NCBI GenBank assembly: GCA_016801885.1
Contig: CM028882.1
Location: 22,027,047 to 22,091,046, forward strand
Source of the DNA: Toxotes chatareus
Lineage: Eukaryota; Chordata; Actinopteri; Toxotidae
Length of the DNA stretch: 64,000 bases
Reading direction: 5' to 3'
Numbering within the stretch: position 1 is the stretch's first letter; each line of letters opens with the position of its first letter. Position numbers and translations under genes: made by a program. Positions 10,253-25,200 of the stretch are shown one piece after another. The notes beneath the pieces were generated by a model, which saw only the letters and a program-made list of their open reading frames with translations, was not told where the DNA came from and did not search any database.

Positions 10253-13200
10253 GTAAGTAATGTAAATTTACACTCAAGCTACACAAATGTTAAGAACATT
10301 TTCTGTTTTAGATTCATAGTCATCTGTATGACTTACTTGTGAATAATATCTATGTATCTACCATCACAGACCACAGAGAGTTTAATGAATCCTAAGATAG
10401 TGCCTGGACATTTGCTGCATATTTTCCTCATATTCTCATAGTTATTCCAGAAATTCAGATGTTGTTGTTGGAACAATGTGTTTACTCTTTTCAACATACT
10501 GATGGTCAGCAGATTGTGTTAAGCTTCGGAACTGAAACACTGACAGCAAAAGCCCAAGAGAAAGAAATATTTGTGTATGTGTGCACTCAGGGCCAACACT
10601 AATTCCCTCATGACATTTGGCAACTAAAACCTCCCTCACTGAGTCACCAGATCCATCCATTCTTGTAGGGTGGCCAGTGAGATTGAACCCAAACCAGGCT
10701 GAGTGACAGGCACTGAGGATTAGGCTATATTTGTTAGACTGTACTCAGAGCATGGAAAATACTGATCTGCGCTGCCAGTCACTCACACTCCCTGTTAAGA
10801 TGGTATCATCATTAGTAAGTGGGCCTTTAGGGCAGATTTTGCAGTTGTGTTCTGTGGTTGCAACAGTCAAGAACTGCATAAATTTCAGGAATGAGATGTG
10901 TGAAATCCAGGACAGCCTTTTAAGGATGTGTTTTGTTGTAGCTGTAAAAGTAGCAGCCTTAAAAACCCAAGCACTTTCTCTGCTTGGCTTCTGTTACATG
11001 AAATCCACCTCTTTAAACTGGGTACCGCAGGTCAAGTGCACAATAAAGACATTTTTCAGAGAGATGTTCATTCAGCCTAATGTTAATTTTGGAGGCTGCA
11101 GTCTGTGGTGGGATGAACCAAGTATTAGAAACACCCTTGAGAACAAGAGTCAGTTGCCTAAGACTGGAAAGTTAGGATATAAGTAAAATTGTTTACAAAT
11201 GCAACTAGTGCAGCCTGCTGTATCGGGTTGGAACGAGTGGTGGTTGGCTGTTATGATCTAGCCAGTGAGTGTGCTGAAAACCTCACACCTCTTATCAGCA
11301 TTTGGAAGTGAACTTAACAGTCAAATGTGGGTGATTTTTTTTCTCTCTTGTGTGCAAGTTTCCTTGTTCTACTATCAGTATCAGCTCCAAAATTCTAGTT
11401 GAAACACTCAGTGTGTCCTGTTGACAAACTGTAACTCCTGCCCTTTATATCTCTAGGCTATAGTATTTGTTTCCAAATTAGATTCACATGAATCATAATA
11501 GGCCTGTAGTCCAGTTTTATTTTGTGCTTTAGAAATTGTCATGCGTGAGAATGTTGGTATAATTTTTCTCTGAGATCCTTCACTCACATAATAACTTTTT
11601 AACCTCTAAACCCAGACATGGCATCAGAGAACATCCTGACTACTTGGCAGGTGTTTAATCATCAGTGTTCGAAAATTTTGCCGGATTAACATCGCAGCGT
11701 GCCATCATTGTTTTGCTGCAGGGCTGCTAGTTACCTATTTGGTGTGCTACAGAGTGTCTCCTTATCATAGTAGTTAAGCTTAGTCTGTGTAAGCCTCGGC
11801 TATCTGATGCTCAAGTCCCATCATTCACTGCTTTGCATGTCTGTTGAATCAGTGTAGTCTCTGGTCAAATCACCCATCATTATTGCAGAGGCTCATACAA
11901 GCTTTCCTTTGTGGTCTGTGGTCTCTTACATATCTGTGGTCATTACACAGATTTTCTAATGCCACTGAAGCATTCATAGTAAACAAATGACAATAAGTTG
12001 GAGTTTTAATGATAATCCAGGCTATGGATGGGAAGCTATTGTTTCTTTTGTCTGTGGTTTTTTTTAGCCAGCCTTTTTGCTCTAATCCCTGTTTGCTCTA
12101 AGGTTCATTACTTGAGCTCATTTCTTCCCAGAGTTCGTACCAAAGCTCATAGGCATTTGCTTGCTCATTTCACTGTCTGTCATCATCGGCCCTGGCTAAC
12201 GATGCAGGCCAAAAGATGGAACAGAAGAACACTGTAAAAACAAAAATGATGTGCTGGACATGCTGTTCGGTCAACATAAAAATCAGACTGTAGCCCCAAA
12301 GCTTTTGTAGCCCAAAGAGGGTGGAAACACTCAGGTGCAGCTGCAATTATCTTCCTCCTATGGGAACTGAATATATTAAGCCCATTTGATTTTCACCCTA
12401 TGGCTCATATGGTGTCTCTTATGATGCTAATGCTGCATAGTTGTTTACTTTGCTTGTGCAGTGACTGACAGACAGAAACAGTGCCGTGTAAACAGTCTTG
12501 GTGACGTAGCTCCATTATAAATAAGTGCAGCCATCTCATGATGTGGGGGTTGTTAGGGATTCGGGTGCATCTGGTATGCACTCATCAGTGTGGCTTCCCT
12601 GTTTAGTCTTTGATCATGCATGCCTGTGTTTGTGTACATCTTTCCTGTCCTGCTGCCCTCTGCATGTGCCACAGCTGCTCCCAGCCTGAGCGACAGACAG
12701 GCAGACACATAGCCAGTAACTGTGAGCACCTGTCACGGTTGCAGGCACATCGCTGGTTGTTGCCCTGCGCTCCCCTGCTTGTGCTGATTGTGGTGTGGTG
12801 CTGATCATGGTCGGCTGACTGTGCTGTAGCACATCCTGGCTCTTGTTTTCAGACCCCATCCTCATGCTCCACCCCATCCCAGTTAGTAAATTTTTCAGCC
12901 TGGCTCCTGGTGGCAGGAGGGTGGGGGGCAGCTGCCAGACGACATCAGTGTCTGTGGAATGAAGTCAAACGTGAAGACTCGCCCCGGCCAGACCCCTTTG
13001 TTTTCGTACACAATTACTCCCACTGTTCTAATGTGTTTATATACTCAGACGCAGCTCTCCAGGAATGACCCACACTGCTGGGTGTTACGCATAATAGATT
13101 AATACTGTTGTACGACAACATCCCTGTCTGCGCCATGCCTATGATGGCAGAGGCTTCTGTTGTTGTAATGCATGTAGAATACAGTACATATGACCTGAGC

Positions 13201-16200
13201 ATTAGTAGCTACCGAAATAAGGGCAGCATGATTAATTATATTAAAATTGCTATTTCAATGCATGCCTCTTTGCAATGTCATTCTCACATGACAACAGATA
13301 TGCATTAGCAGGGAGGTTTAATGCAGGGTACTAGAAGCTCCTAACTGCCTCTTAAGTTGCATCAGCAAATGACAAGACTGTAAGAAGCCACATGAAGTGT
13401 GCACAGGGAGGGTGGCAGAGACAAAAACAAATGTCGTAATAATTATTCTTTTCCACCATATTTTAGATACTTCTCAAGACCTAGTTTCTTGCCTCCTTAC
13501 TTGTGCAGTTTTGCAGCTTTTGTGCTCAGTACATCATCATCCACGAAAACCAGCTAGAAGAAGCTGCCTTCCTGTTCTTGTGAGCAGGAGATTGCTGACG
13601 TGTGCCTCCCTTTATCCCGTCAGTCAGAGCAGACACTGAGAACACATCACATACACACATGCAGCTTATGCTGTGTTACTGGAGCTCAGGCAGAGTTCAG
13701 AACGGGCCAGGGTTATTTCTATCACCACAGCATTTTGCTGAAAAGTTTTACAATTGTGGACAGGTTTTGTGCATTATGTTTGACCTATTTCAAACTTGCA
13801 TGTGGGGATTACCTTGCAGTATGAATTTGGTTTGTGCGTGCCTCGGGTCAAGTGCTCCTTCGTCCCATGCCCTTATATGGCTTTGGTTTCTGCTTTTGAG
13901 AATGACTTCATATCTAAAGCAACAGAAAGTCTTGTGCGGGTCATAGTGTTCTTTTTGTTTTTGTGACTCCAGTATTGTTAAATTTGCACTGTCCAAGCCC
14001 CACCATGTCACCTGAGAAGCCTGCTGTCACTGCAGACTCGGATCTGTTTTCCAATGTACTCTTAAAGGCAATAAGCTATGACTTAAAATTACAAATGGCC
14101 ATGTTTGCTCCAAGTAAACTGAAGCTGGTGTAGAACAAACACAATATGGAAAGCTCTTTGCTTTGTAGCATTCCTGTAGTCTGTTGACATTGTTGAAGTT
14201 TGATAGATGTAGGCTGAGGCAGAGGGAGGTGTCGGCATTGAAGGTGTTTGCCAGACACCATCATATACCTGCTTCATTGTATAATATCTTGCTCTATTAT
14301 TGTCTTAACAGCTTAACCCATATATCTGTCTTCAATTCAAGTCACAATTTGAAAGCTAAGTTGCACATATTACTTTAGAACACATGGTTCACCTAACCAC
14401 TCTCTCCATTGCAGACCATATTCCAGAGGACTTAAGGGACCCATTCTACACAGACCAGTATGACCAGGAACACATAAAGCCGCCTGTCATCCGCCTGCTG
14501 CTGTCCTGTGAGCTCTACTGCCGTGTCTGCACCCTCATCCTCAAGACAGAGCAGGCAGCTTCTCTTCAGTCCCACCTGTCAGTCATCCAGGCTCTGTCCA
14601 GGAAGGGCATTTATGTTGTGGAGAGTGACGATACACCCGTCACAGAGGGAGACCTGGCCTGTGTACCCATCAAAATGGTGAGTGGATGCACTCAAAGTTG
14701 TCCTTGTTGATGCCAGAGTTGTAAATTGCTATTTTCAATCTCAGTGTGCACTAAATGACCATTTTCAATTTTAGCTTCTGCTCTGGGTGAAATTAAAAGT
14801 CAGTAATACTGTTATGTTCATATTCGTTGTGTTCATATTCAGAACCAGGCAGGCCATGATACTGCAGTCGCTTTTACAAAATGTATGTTGTAGGGCAGAT
14901 TGCCTGTCAGAGAATAAGGAAACCATACCAGAAGCTAAAACAACTTACCTGCAACATCCCTGGCCCTTCCTGCTTCTGATGTACTATCTTGCCATAGTAA
15001 AATCAGTGGAGTTAGCTATTGCTTTTATCCTCATCCAGCAGCACAATCAATCTCAGCCACAGGCATTTGAGACACTGGGAAGCTTCTATCTATTGTGTAG
15101 AGTAACTTTAAAACCTTCTGGATAGGCATAAAATTTCAGTTATTTGCGATTGTTTCACATTATACGCTGTGTATAAGTGAGTGTCAGACATGTTTTATAG
15201 CCTCAAGTGGTGGAACAGTTTCTGGCTGATTTGAATGAACCCTTATCATTTTTATTTAGATTAGTTGTGTGAGGACTTCCATGCAAGATAGGGCTGAGAT
15301 TAGGATTTGTGTCGTGTTACTGTGCCATTGCAGTGTTATATCTTGTCCGTCTTGGGTGACATTTAGTGACTTAGTGATAGTCTTTGATAGTTGCTGTTAA
15401 CATTTCTAACCCAAGTTAAAATACAGCTTCTCATTATCAATGCACCAGTGTTTTTACATTGCACTCAAAGTTTGGGTGGACCACAATTCATAATTACTGA
15501 TTGATGCCTTTCATTTAGGACTGCAACTGATGATTGTTTTTGTTATTGATTAATCTGCCATTGTTTTGATGATTATTATAATTATTATTAAGATGGCCAA
15601 AGAAAACCAGCACTTTTGAGAAGCTGGAGCAAATATAATTCTGTTTGGGTTTTTTTGTGTGTGTAAAACTACCAAAAAAATTACAACTAATTGTTTGAGT
15701 CATGGTTTTATTGGCATTAATGGTCAGTCACCTACCTTATTTGTATTAAATAGTGAATGTGAAGAAACTGGCATTTTGAAAGACATTTCCACATGTGGAA
15801 TTAACTGATACTCTTACTTTCTCAACAATATCGCTTTTCATCTAGTTCATGGAAAAAAAAAATGGAGGCCTGTGCCCTCTCAGAACAAGCAGTTTAATCG
15901 GGGCATCAGTGTTAAGAGGGTTAGTCTTGCGCTAATACTTCTAAGAATGGATTTTATTGTCTGTAATATTTTTCTCACCTACATTTTTGTAAATCTGTTA
16001 AGAGCATTTGCTGAATGTTGGCACTTTAAAATCTTCACCTTTTGTCCTTCTGTGCTCTGTTTAAATGCTTTTCACGCAACTGTTCTCCAGTGTTGATTTA
16101 TTAGTTTGATTTTGGGGGAAAAGTAAATGTGCTGACAGTGAGGTCATATGTCTTTATGCAGGAAACTGGTGGCTTGGCTCTACTGACCCTTTCCATAGTC

Positions 16201-19200
16201 ATCGTATGAGTGTAATGCTCACAATATTTTCACAGATCAGCTTTATTGTTGGTTTATTGTTGTTGGTGTGAATCCCACATCCTCTAGGTCCTCACCTGAA
16301 TCAACATTACCACGTCACAGTGTAGTGAATGAAGTCCAGTGAGATCCGATATCTCACAATTTCACCAAGAGCACCTCACACAGGATAGAATAAACGCCAA
16401 CCAGCTCATTTGCTCTCAGCCATCTTCCGACCCTTTTGTTACCATGGAAACCGGCAGTGGTGTTGAGCAGGCCTCCTCTCTGCAGGCTGGCTAGTCAGGG
16501 ATGTGCTTCTGCTTTTCCTGTGAACGGCCTGACAAAATAATCCATGCAGGCCTGTGTGTAAGCAGCCAGACACAAAGCCTGGTGAGGGAATGGAAAATCC
16601 TGAGCAGGACACTGCTTATCTCTGATAGACTGTTGGAACCCCCCTCCCAGTTTGCTGACTTGACAAGGCGTTTCCATGGCAACTTGCATTTTCCGAGCTT
16701 GTGTGTCTGTGTGAATGAAAGAGATCCCATACCTGCAGACAGTTCCTCTGCACCTTGTCTGACTCTTGTTGCGGCAACAGCTGGGGCTTGTAAAACCTTA
16801 AGAGGCCAGCCATACTCTGTAGAGTCCACTTAAACTTGTGTGCGTGCACGCTGTCTGTCTGTCAGCATGCACGCCCACAGCTCAGGGCAACAGCAGCCCT
16901 CTGCTCCCCATGGGGCTTTACTCTGTGCTGATGAAGGGCAGAGTGAGTGTTGGAGGAGAACAAAAGATTGAACAGCACATCATGCTGTTAGTTTTGCCCT
17001 TCTTTGTATTTACTGAGCACCACTTACTGACACTTGGTTAAGTGCAGTGCACCTTTTTTGTAACTGAGTCGTTTCATATTTTCTGGTGCTGCAAATGCAA
17101 TATGTTGTACTGTATTGCGTTTTTAATCGGATCTTTTTCCGTTTTGCATTCCCCTGATACAATCTGTGTATCAGTTTTTCAGTATGAAATGCTATTCTTT
17201 ACTGCTTATGCAAGAGCAGTGAAAGTAAACCATATATTTGTATATTTCATACAACTCTGATAAACTTCTTCTGTTGGTTCTGACAATATTGTACTCCCTA
17301 GTTGCTGGGATCTTAGAACAGGACAAGAAACATGAATGAAATGGCCTTAAAGCTTAAATTGCCTTTGAAAATGCAAAACATCAGCTAAACAGTAGCCATT
17401 GTGCAAGTGAATCAAATGACCCAGCAGAACTTGAGCAGCCTTTAGCTTCCTTTACTTCATCTTCATCTTTTTTTAATGTATTATCTTCCTCTTTCCTCAA
17501 TATTGCAATCAGCCTTTGTGTGGATCCTCACTGTTGTTGTCTGTGTGCTGTGGAGAAAGCTGTGAATAGCTCTCATTTGTTATGTTAACCAGCCTAATCT
17601 CTGTCCACTTCCATCACCAATTGGATTAGGCTAGCAGCATGTAACACACAGCACTGAAAAAATGGCATGTATATATTTGTTCTGTAATGGATTCAGGTGC
17701 TGTGATGTTGTGGACTTAACCCTTAGTAACAGACTTGTACATAGAATGAGACTTTACTACCAAAATTGGGTTTTCACAGCTGGGGACAAAGTTTTATTAG
17801 TATTTGGTCAGCATTAATTCCCACCCTGGCAATCAAGGGATCAATATTTTGACTGCTAGGCACCAGGTGTTAGGCCACTCGCAGTAAGGATGCCCCTGCT
17901 GGGGCTGGGGATTTCATTAGGATGTTGAGATTGGGTTTAAGGTAGGGCACCCACAGGGCTGGTGGTTATTTAAAGCTGCACAATTGTTAAGGAACCTCAG
18001 GACTGTCCCACTGGAGCTATGAATTAGACAGTACCCTCATCCATTAATCCATTTATCCGCACCCCACAGTGTCCCTGAATCCACTGGTCACTAAGTAGTT
18101 TTTACAGCAGAATATGACCTTCAAAGATGGAAGATTGTTTGTCAGAGTAATGGCAGGGATATTTTTGAAACAAACTAAAAAATATGTGGTTTTAACATGT
18201 CTGATGGCTTTTCAGAATGGTGACACTTAATACATAAAAGTTTGTCAGTATATGTGAAAGAGTAGTAAAAAGCCTTATCTGGCCCCACAATGAAAATACA
18301 TGCAATCAGATTAATTGCCTCAAGTGATGTCACTTCAGTGAACTTCAGTAGGGGCTGAAGATTATAAATTTGAAAGTGGGATAATCTCAGGGTGTGCATT
18401 TAGAAAGTTCAGTTGCCATACCTCTGTAGCCTGCTCTTCATCGCTGTTTAAGGCTAGTGGCTAAATACTGCATTAGCTGCCACTAGTATAACACACCAGA
18501 ATCTCTGACTGAAGAGTTGGTGGTCAGTTAGTAGTTTTAAAAGAATCAATAAAGTTTGAGAGAGGTCCAGAAATCTTGCACCCTTCCTCATCTTTGCTCA
18601 CCCGGCCAGTCCCTTGTTGTCCCTGCCATTTTCATTTTTGAAATTTTCAAAATGTATGGGCAGAGGAGGCCTTAGATGCTGTTTTATTTTAAATGATTGA
18701 CCATTGCTCATTTATCACAAGGTACACTAAATACACATAGTCTTTGTTGCGTGGTAGAATTAGAAATAAATGCTAGTATTAGATCATGTTCTATACTAAT
18801 GACCTCAGTGTTGTGTTATGTTTTTTTGGTAAATCTGCCTTAGGTTGCAGTCTCATTTTGTTTGCCTCCAGCATTGATTCCGATTGTATTGGAAACTGGG
18901 GGAAAAAAAAAAATCCAATGAAATTGAATTGTCCTCTGTTTCTCTTTCTCTCTCTCACCCAGAGTGCTCACATGCCCATGATCGATGCCCTGATGATGGC
19001 CTACACAGTGGAGATGATCAGCATTGAGAAAGTGGTGGCTTCCGTCAAGCGCTTCTCTACCTTCAGTGCCTCCAAGGAGCTGCCCTTTGACTTGGAGGAC
19101 GCCATGGTCTTCTGGATCAACAAGGTTTGAACACACACACACAGACACACACACGACCCAGATAAAAGGAACACCCCAGCTCACTGAAATTGAAAACTTT

Positions 19201-22200
19201 TCACTGGGTTTTTAGCTTTTTTTTTATTCTCTAAAATCCACATGGTTGTGATCACGGGGTGCTACTCGCTCAGCACCATGTGGGATGAATATTCAGTTTC
19301 ACATTGACATCATAAGTAACTGTGGTTCACTCGTCTTCTTGAGACCTGTATGTCACTGGTGCACAGACATGGGCCAGCAGATTGGAATAAGGATCTGATG
19401 CTCACACAAGAGGCTCAGGCTCATGTTGCAGTCATCTTTCAACGGATTGAAGGCCTGAGGCAGCGAACGCCATGACGCAGTGTAATCATAAATTATGGTG
19501 TCCCACACCATCTTTGTCTGGGAAAAGGAAAGTGTCTGTTTTCGATGGATGATATAAATTTCTTAGCCTATTAAAGTTTCAGATGCAAATGAGTCAGTCT
19601 TTCAAAATAAGGTCGAGTGTAGGAGACAGATCTGATTCTTGTCCTGCTGCATGTGTACTCACAGATTTACAGTAACCAGCTTACTACTGCATAACCCGGT
19701 TTCTATGTATTTACTTCTGCTGCAGGTGAACATGAAGATGAGGGAGATTACCGAAAGGGAGCACAAAGTCAAGCACCACCCACTGGAGTCCCCCAGCCAC
19801 CAGAAGGTAAAGCCACTCAGTGTCTTCCTATTGATTCTTTCACAGGAATCCAAAAACCAAAATACCAGACCCAAAGTGGCCAGCAAATTTCTACCAGTAG
19901 CTCCATATTTCTGGCTTTTAAGGGTCTTAAAGAAGTAATGCCTTCTGTTAGAGACGTTTTCCTTTTTATCCAGGTGGATGTCATTGACACAAAAATCTTT
20001 TATCAAATAAAAACATGGTTCAACACAGCAGCAGGATCCTTAGTTTTCATAAGGAATGTTTCTCCCTATTGGCATTGGCAGTTGTTCTGACTCTGCTCTC
20101 TTTTTCTCTGTTTAAACCGGAAGCAGATCCAATCCTTTTGTCTGTGACCTCTGACCTGTTAATATTTCTGCTCCTGTTCCTCATCTGTCCCTCCCTCCCC
20201 TCTCTTATCCCTGCAAACTGGATAGTCTCCCTCCAAATGGTATTGGAAGCTAGTCCCTGTAAGTTGGATGCCAGTCCCCCTCCTCCCCCCCATATCCCCA
20301 TTTTCTTCCCCCTCTCCCCCTTGCACGCATAGCTCTGTGTTGATGTGCGCGCACACTCCACCATGGCTCATTCAAGCTCATTCTGTGCTGCTTGTAGCCA
20401 GTGTGTCAGCAAGGGGGAGAAAGCTGACAGTTATTTTTTTTGTTCCTTTTTTTCCCCTTGTGGCAAATTTATCACACAGGTGTAAGGTTATTCTGACCTT
20501 TGTCAAGTGATTAAAGGATATTCTTCAGCTATGCAATGTGTGCTATCTCATTTCAAGCTCAAGTAGGCCATGTAGATTTGCTGTGTGTATGTGTGTGTGT
20601 GTCGGGTATTTGCTTGCCCTGTGAGAATAAGAGCAAATCCATGCCTTCTCCTCTCCTTTGCTTTGCAGTCCCATCCCTGGCCACCTCCTCACACTGATCT
20701 GCTTTGTCATTCTCCCTCCAGTCTCTCTATTCTGCTCTCGCACACTGTTTCCTCTGTCCCCCACGGTCTCCTCTGACAGTATTTCTGCTCTCTGTGTCTC
20801 TGTGTGTGTGTGTCAGCCTGATGTTGTGCACGAGCTGGCCCACTGCATGCTGGAGCCAGAGGGGCTCTCCGAAGCGGTACAGTGTTTCCTCCTAGTCAGG
20901 AGAGGACTCCCTTATGTAGAGCTTGTCTTGTAATAGAGCTTCTTGTGTGGTTTTTAGTTTCACTTGTGACAGAAGCTTCCTCACTACAGTTGGTGTAGTT
21001 TTCTGGAATAGCCTCCAAATAGATATGTCGAAGTAAATATTAAGTGATGTTTGTTGTATGTTGTTTAGATCAGTATACTTTTTGCTCCGTCACTGTGCAG
21101 TCTGTTTAAATTGTGCATAATTTCTCCAGACTTGTGCTGTGAATTAGCACATTTTATCAGTCTTTTGAGGACTGATACCCAGTGAAAATTATGCTTAATT
21201 GTATTTATTGAAACCTTTAATTGTTATTGAAAAATGCTCTCTCTGGCCACAATATTAGGCACATGAATGCAAACTAATGCAATCCAGTACAACAGCTCTG
21301 CCATATATTATGCCATTACAAACTGCAAGCTACAACTTCAGTAATAAACATAAAGATAAATGAGTACCTCCCTGACTTTGTCAATGTAAACTGAGTGTTA
21401 TTATTTCTGTAAATGCAAAATTGATGTAGTTGTTATGATGATATTATGTTGTATTGGATTTCATTAGATTTTACAGGTCTTACAGTTATAGCTAATAAAG
21501 TGTCCAATGAGTGTATATTTAGCTCTTGATCAGGTTTCTTATTCTTGTTTGTGTGACTCCCATGGACTTTGGACCCCATACCAGTGCAAAGCTAATTTGA
21601 TCTGTATTCCTTGATAACTTTGATAAATTTCCTTCACGACTCTTTTATTAGTGCCACAGAGAACCTCAGATGGGTTACTCATTACATAGCAAGCAATAGT
21701 GGGAACACTTTATAGTGTTCCCACTATAAAGCGAATATTTGTAAGTCATGCAGAAGCATTTGGAGTTATGAGCAGCAGTACCAGTCAGTCCAGACTTCTT
21801 TGGCATCCTGTGGGGTCTATATTTATGTTGCTCCAAATAAAATGTAGGTCTGTAAGTGATCTCCATTTTTAGGTACAGTACTGGGTGTACTATGGAACAG
21901 TGTTTAGCCTGTATTGTTTGAGTCTGTTATATTTAACAAATTTCGGAAGCTGAAATAAATACTGAAAATGCCTGTCCTTACCAGCTGTAAAGAGCACGTG
22001 TCCAAAACTGATGCATCTGTCATGGCTGAGTTTCTGTACCAACCACACACTCATTTCCCATAAGTGGGCCAGTGATTACCCCAGTTTCCGTCCCAGTCAG
22101 CTGCTTCACATTGCCTGGGCTGACTGGGCTCCACCACTAACTGCCTTCCCATCGAAGCCGGGGGGAATGATGACCATCAAGTCCGTTTTGTTCATATCAC

Positions 22201-25200
22201 TGCTCTAACGCCTTCACCTCCATCTCCTCACAGTAAACCCAGTCTTCAGGGTTCTCCCTAAACTGGGTGATCATAGTGCCCCTCGACCTTTTGATTCAGC
22301 ATCTCGTGATAATAACAATAAACCTGCTGTTGGATCAGTTGAAGAGGAGTTTCTGCGTATAAAACCAAATACTGTTTGCTGGGGAGAACCTTGAACTGAT
22401 GCTTAAATTAATTGGCTAGAGCATTAACTGTCATATGCTTGTAGCACAGTGGTGGAGCGTGTTGTTGCTGTGGCTTTTCTTCTAATAAATTTGTCATGCT
22501 TTCCCCCCGGTGGTTAGGTGCGATATCGCCGGGAGCACGCGTCAGGCCGACAGCTGCCCTTCTTCTCCCTGCTTGAAGACCTGATGAGGGATGTTTGTGA
22601 CGGAGCTGCTCTGCTTACTGTGGTCCACTACTACTGCCCAGACCTCATGAAGCTTGAGGGTATGTTTCTTGCCCTCATTCAACACAACCTCATTTAATAG
22701 CTACATCACACTAATTATCAGTTGCCCTCAAAGAATTGGAAGCATCAAGCTTTCTTTGCTAGCACTTGATTTTGTATCCACATGTGATACTATTTCTGAC
22801 ACTTACACATGGCTTACTGTCCCAGTCCAGTCAGTGTGACATTTATAGCCAACAGGTCATTGAGCTGTGTCCTGATCTGACCTGCTCTCTGCCTGTCTGA
22901 TCAGATATTTGCCTAAAGGAAGTACCCTCCATCGCTGATAGCCTGTACAACATCCAGCTGCTCAGAGAGTTTGCCAGCGAGTATCTGAATAAAAGTTTCT
23001 ATCTGACAACAGAGGACGTGCTCTACTCACCGCTCGTGCTCAAGGTACAAAAACTCACATATTGTCTTTTCATAGACGTTTGCAGTAAAATAGACCCTTA
23101 ACCTGGTAGTACAAATCAAGAGTCTGTATTCAAGTCCTTTTACCATGTTTCTTTTGCATTGTGTGTAGCACAACGTGATGGTGTTCATCGCTGAACTCTT
23201 CTGGTGGTTTGAGACTGTCAAGCCAGAATTTGTCCAGCCCAGAGATCTCCAAGAGTTTAAAGATCGTAAGCATCACCACTACACACACAGGATGAAAATA
23301 TCACATTTGTGAAAGACTGACTGCTTTGCACCAGGTTATACCATAACGAAAGCATGACCGTGGTTTTAGCATCATGAAAGTCAACGCATAAATTCATTTA
23401 AGTCAAAATGTGAAAATTCTCACCTGTACATATTTAGCATTTCATTGATTTAGAAGCTGGTATTTTCTTCATTTTTATAATTTTTTCATCATGGGAGCTG
23501 AAATAATTAATCAACTGATTAATTAGCCGATCAACAGAAAATGAAGAGTAAGACAATAATTGTTAGTTGCAGACCTGATTATAGGTAATAACAAGTCTTA
23601 CCTTTTTGTATTAGGGTCACAATTAGAAATAAATCCCAGTCACCCCTGGTTGAACTTTTGTAGTGACAGCGAACCTCAGTCACTACCCGTGTTTTAATGA
23701 TCAACACCTCTGTCCTTCTCCTCACCTCAGCTCGAGCCATAGCTCAGCCCAAGAGTGCCCGTCCATCAGTGCCCATCTCCAACGCCACCAAGCGCAGCTT
23801 CCTGGCCAGCCCTGGCGTGGCCGATAACCAGAGCAGCCCCGAAGTCTGTAACAGGTACTTCCTGCACCCTGAAGACTCTGACCCCCTGTAAGTCTTCTCT
23901 CACTTTCCTTCTCATTCCACCTCATCATGATCCTGTCTGCTAACCAGTTACAGTAACCCCAGCAAGGATGGGTAGATATGCAGTGGTGTCTGACTTTCAT
24001 TTTCATGTGCCCGTAACCTCTAACACTTTGTCTTCACCAAGGTGAATAATAATGCGCACTAAGAAAAGCTATTTTTTGTATTGTCTGTCTGTGTGTGCTC
24101 ATTAGCCCTTGTGTTTAGGTTAGCTATCTGAAAAGATTTTTCCATTTTCTTGTCTGTGTTAAAATACCTGTGTCTCACTGTGGGTGTTCGAATGGCATTT
24201 GGTTGGCAGAAAGTATGTCTCGTTGTCTTGGGTGTGACCTGTGTACTGAGCTGATCCAGCAAAGTGTTTGTGCCAATCTGTTCTGCTGGTACTATTTTGA
24301 CGACAGTTTCAGTAATTCTGCGTAACTGTTAAAAAAAAACTTGCTTCTAAAAAAGGCGCACAGGGAAATATAGCTTTTACATGGTATTAAGATGTACTGA
24401 TTTCTGTTCTTTTTTGGCTTTTAGTAAAGGGGGTCCAACATTCAGTCCCTCCCACCCACTTCTGCCTCTGCGACAGAGACAGCAGAAGCAGCAAGGAGAC
24501 GATGGTGCAGGTAAGGAAAACAGCCGTGCTGCTTCTGAAAACACAAACACATCTTCAGATCTTACATATATGTCAGCATAGAGATGCAGGTTAGCATTCA
24601 ACTCTTCGTGCTGCTGTTTGTTTGTTTCACACCTCGTGATTACTCATACATACATACTGTTTCTGGTTAGGTCTGAGAAACCGTTCAAACTCCCTGACTC
24701 AGATGGACGGACAGCCCAGAGGCTCTGTTGCAGCATGGCCTGACAAGAGGCAGAGGTACCTGAAAACAGTGTAATAGCACAAACGCATTTTTCAGTTCAG
24801 AACAAATGTAACAAGTTCAGAAACCTTTTTATTTTACATATCCAGTTCTCCAGATACATATGTCATGGATAAGGATAGGATCTTTATGTAAACAAATTGA
24901 CAAATATGGGAAAATGTTGGTATAAGTACAGCTCAAATGTGTGAGTGCAAAAATACATATAAACTCTGTATACTGTAACCTGTACGTTATACAGATTTTT
25001 TTTTCCCATGCTCTGTCTCCGCAGACCAATGTCCACACTGAGCCCCTACATGTTGCATTCAGCCACAGACAGTGACGCAGACATGGCTTCTGGTGACAGT
25101 GTGAGTCTGGCTCGCTCCATAAGTAAGGACAGCCTGGCGTCCAATGTCATCAATGTTACACCCAAACACCAGACTTCTGTCCACCAGCCCTCACAGGCTG

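Larger units (their letters stand above)
20877..22517 (+). other. camsap1 intron 7
   Basis: 1.64-kb intron holding an old MITE-like element (21,241-21,514) and a perfect 13-bp hairpin (21,697-21,726). Confidence 0.7.

Noticed and set aside
10731..11186. 151-codon ORF in camsap1 intron 2
   Set aside because: No recognisable domain, no splice or promoter context, and composition like the surrounding intron.
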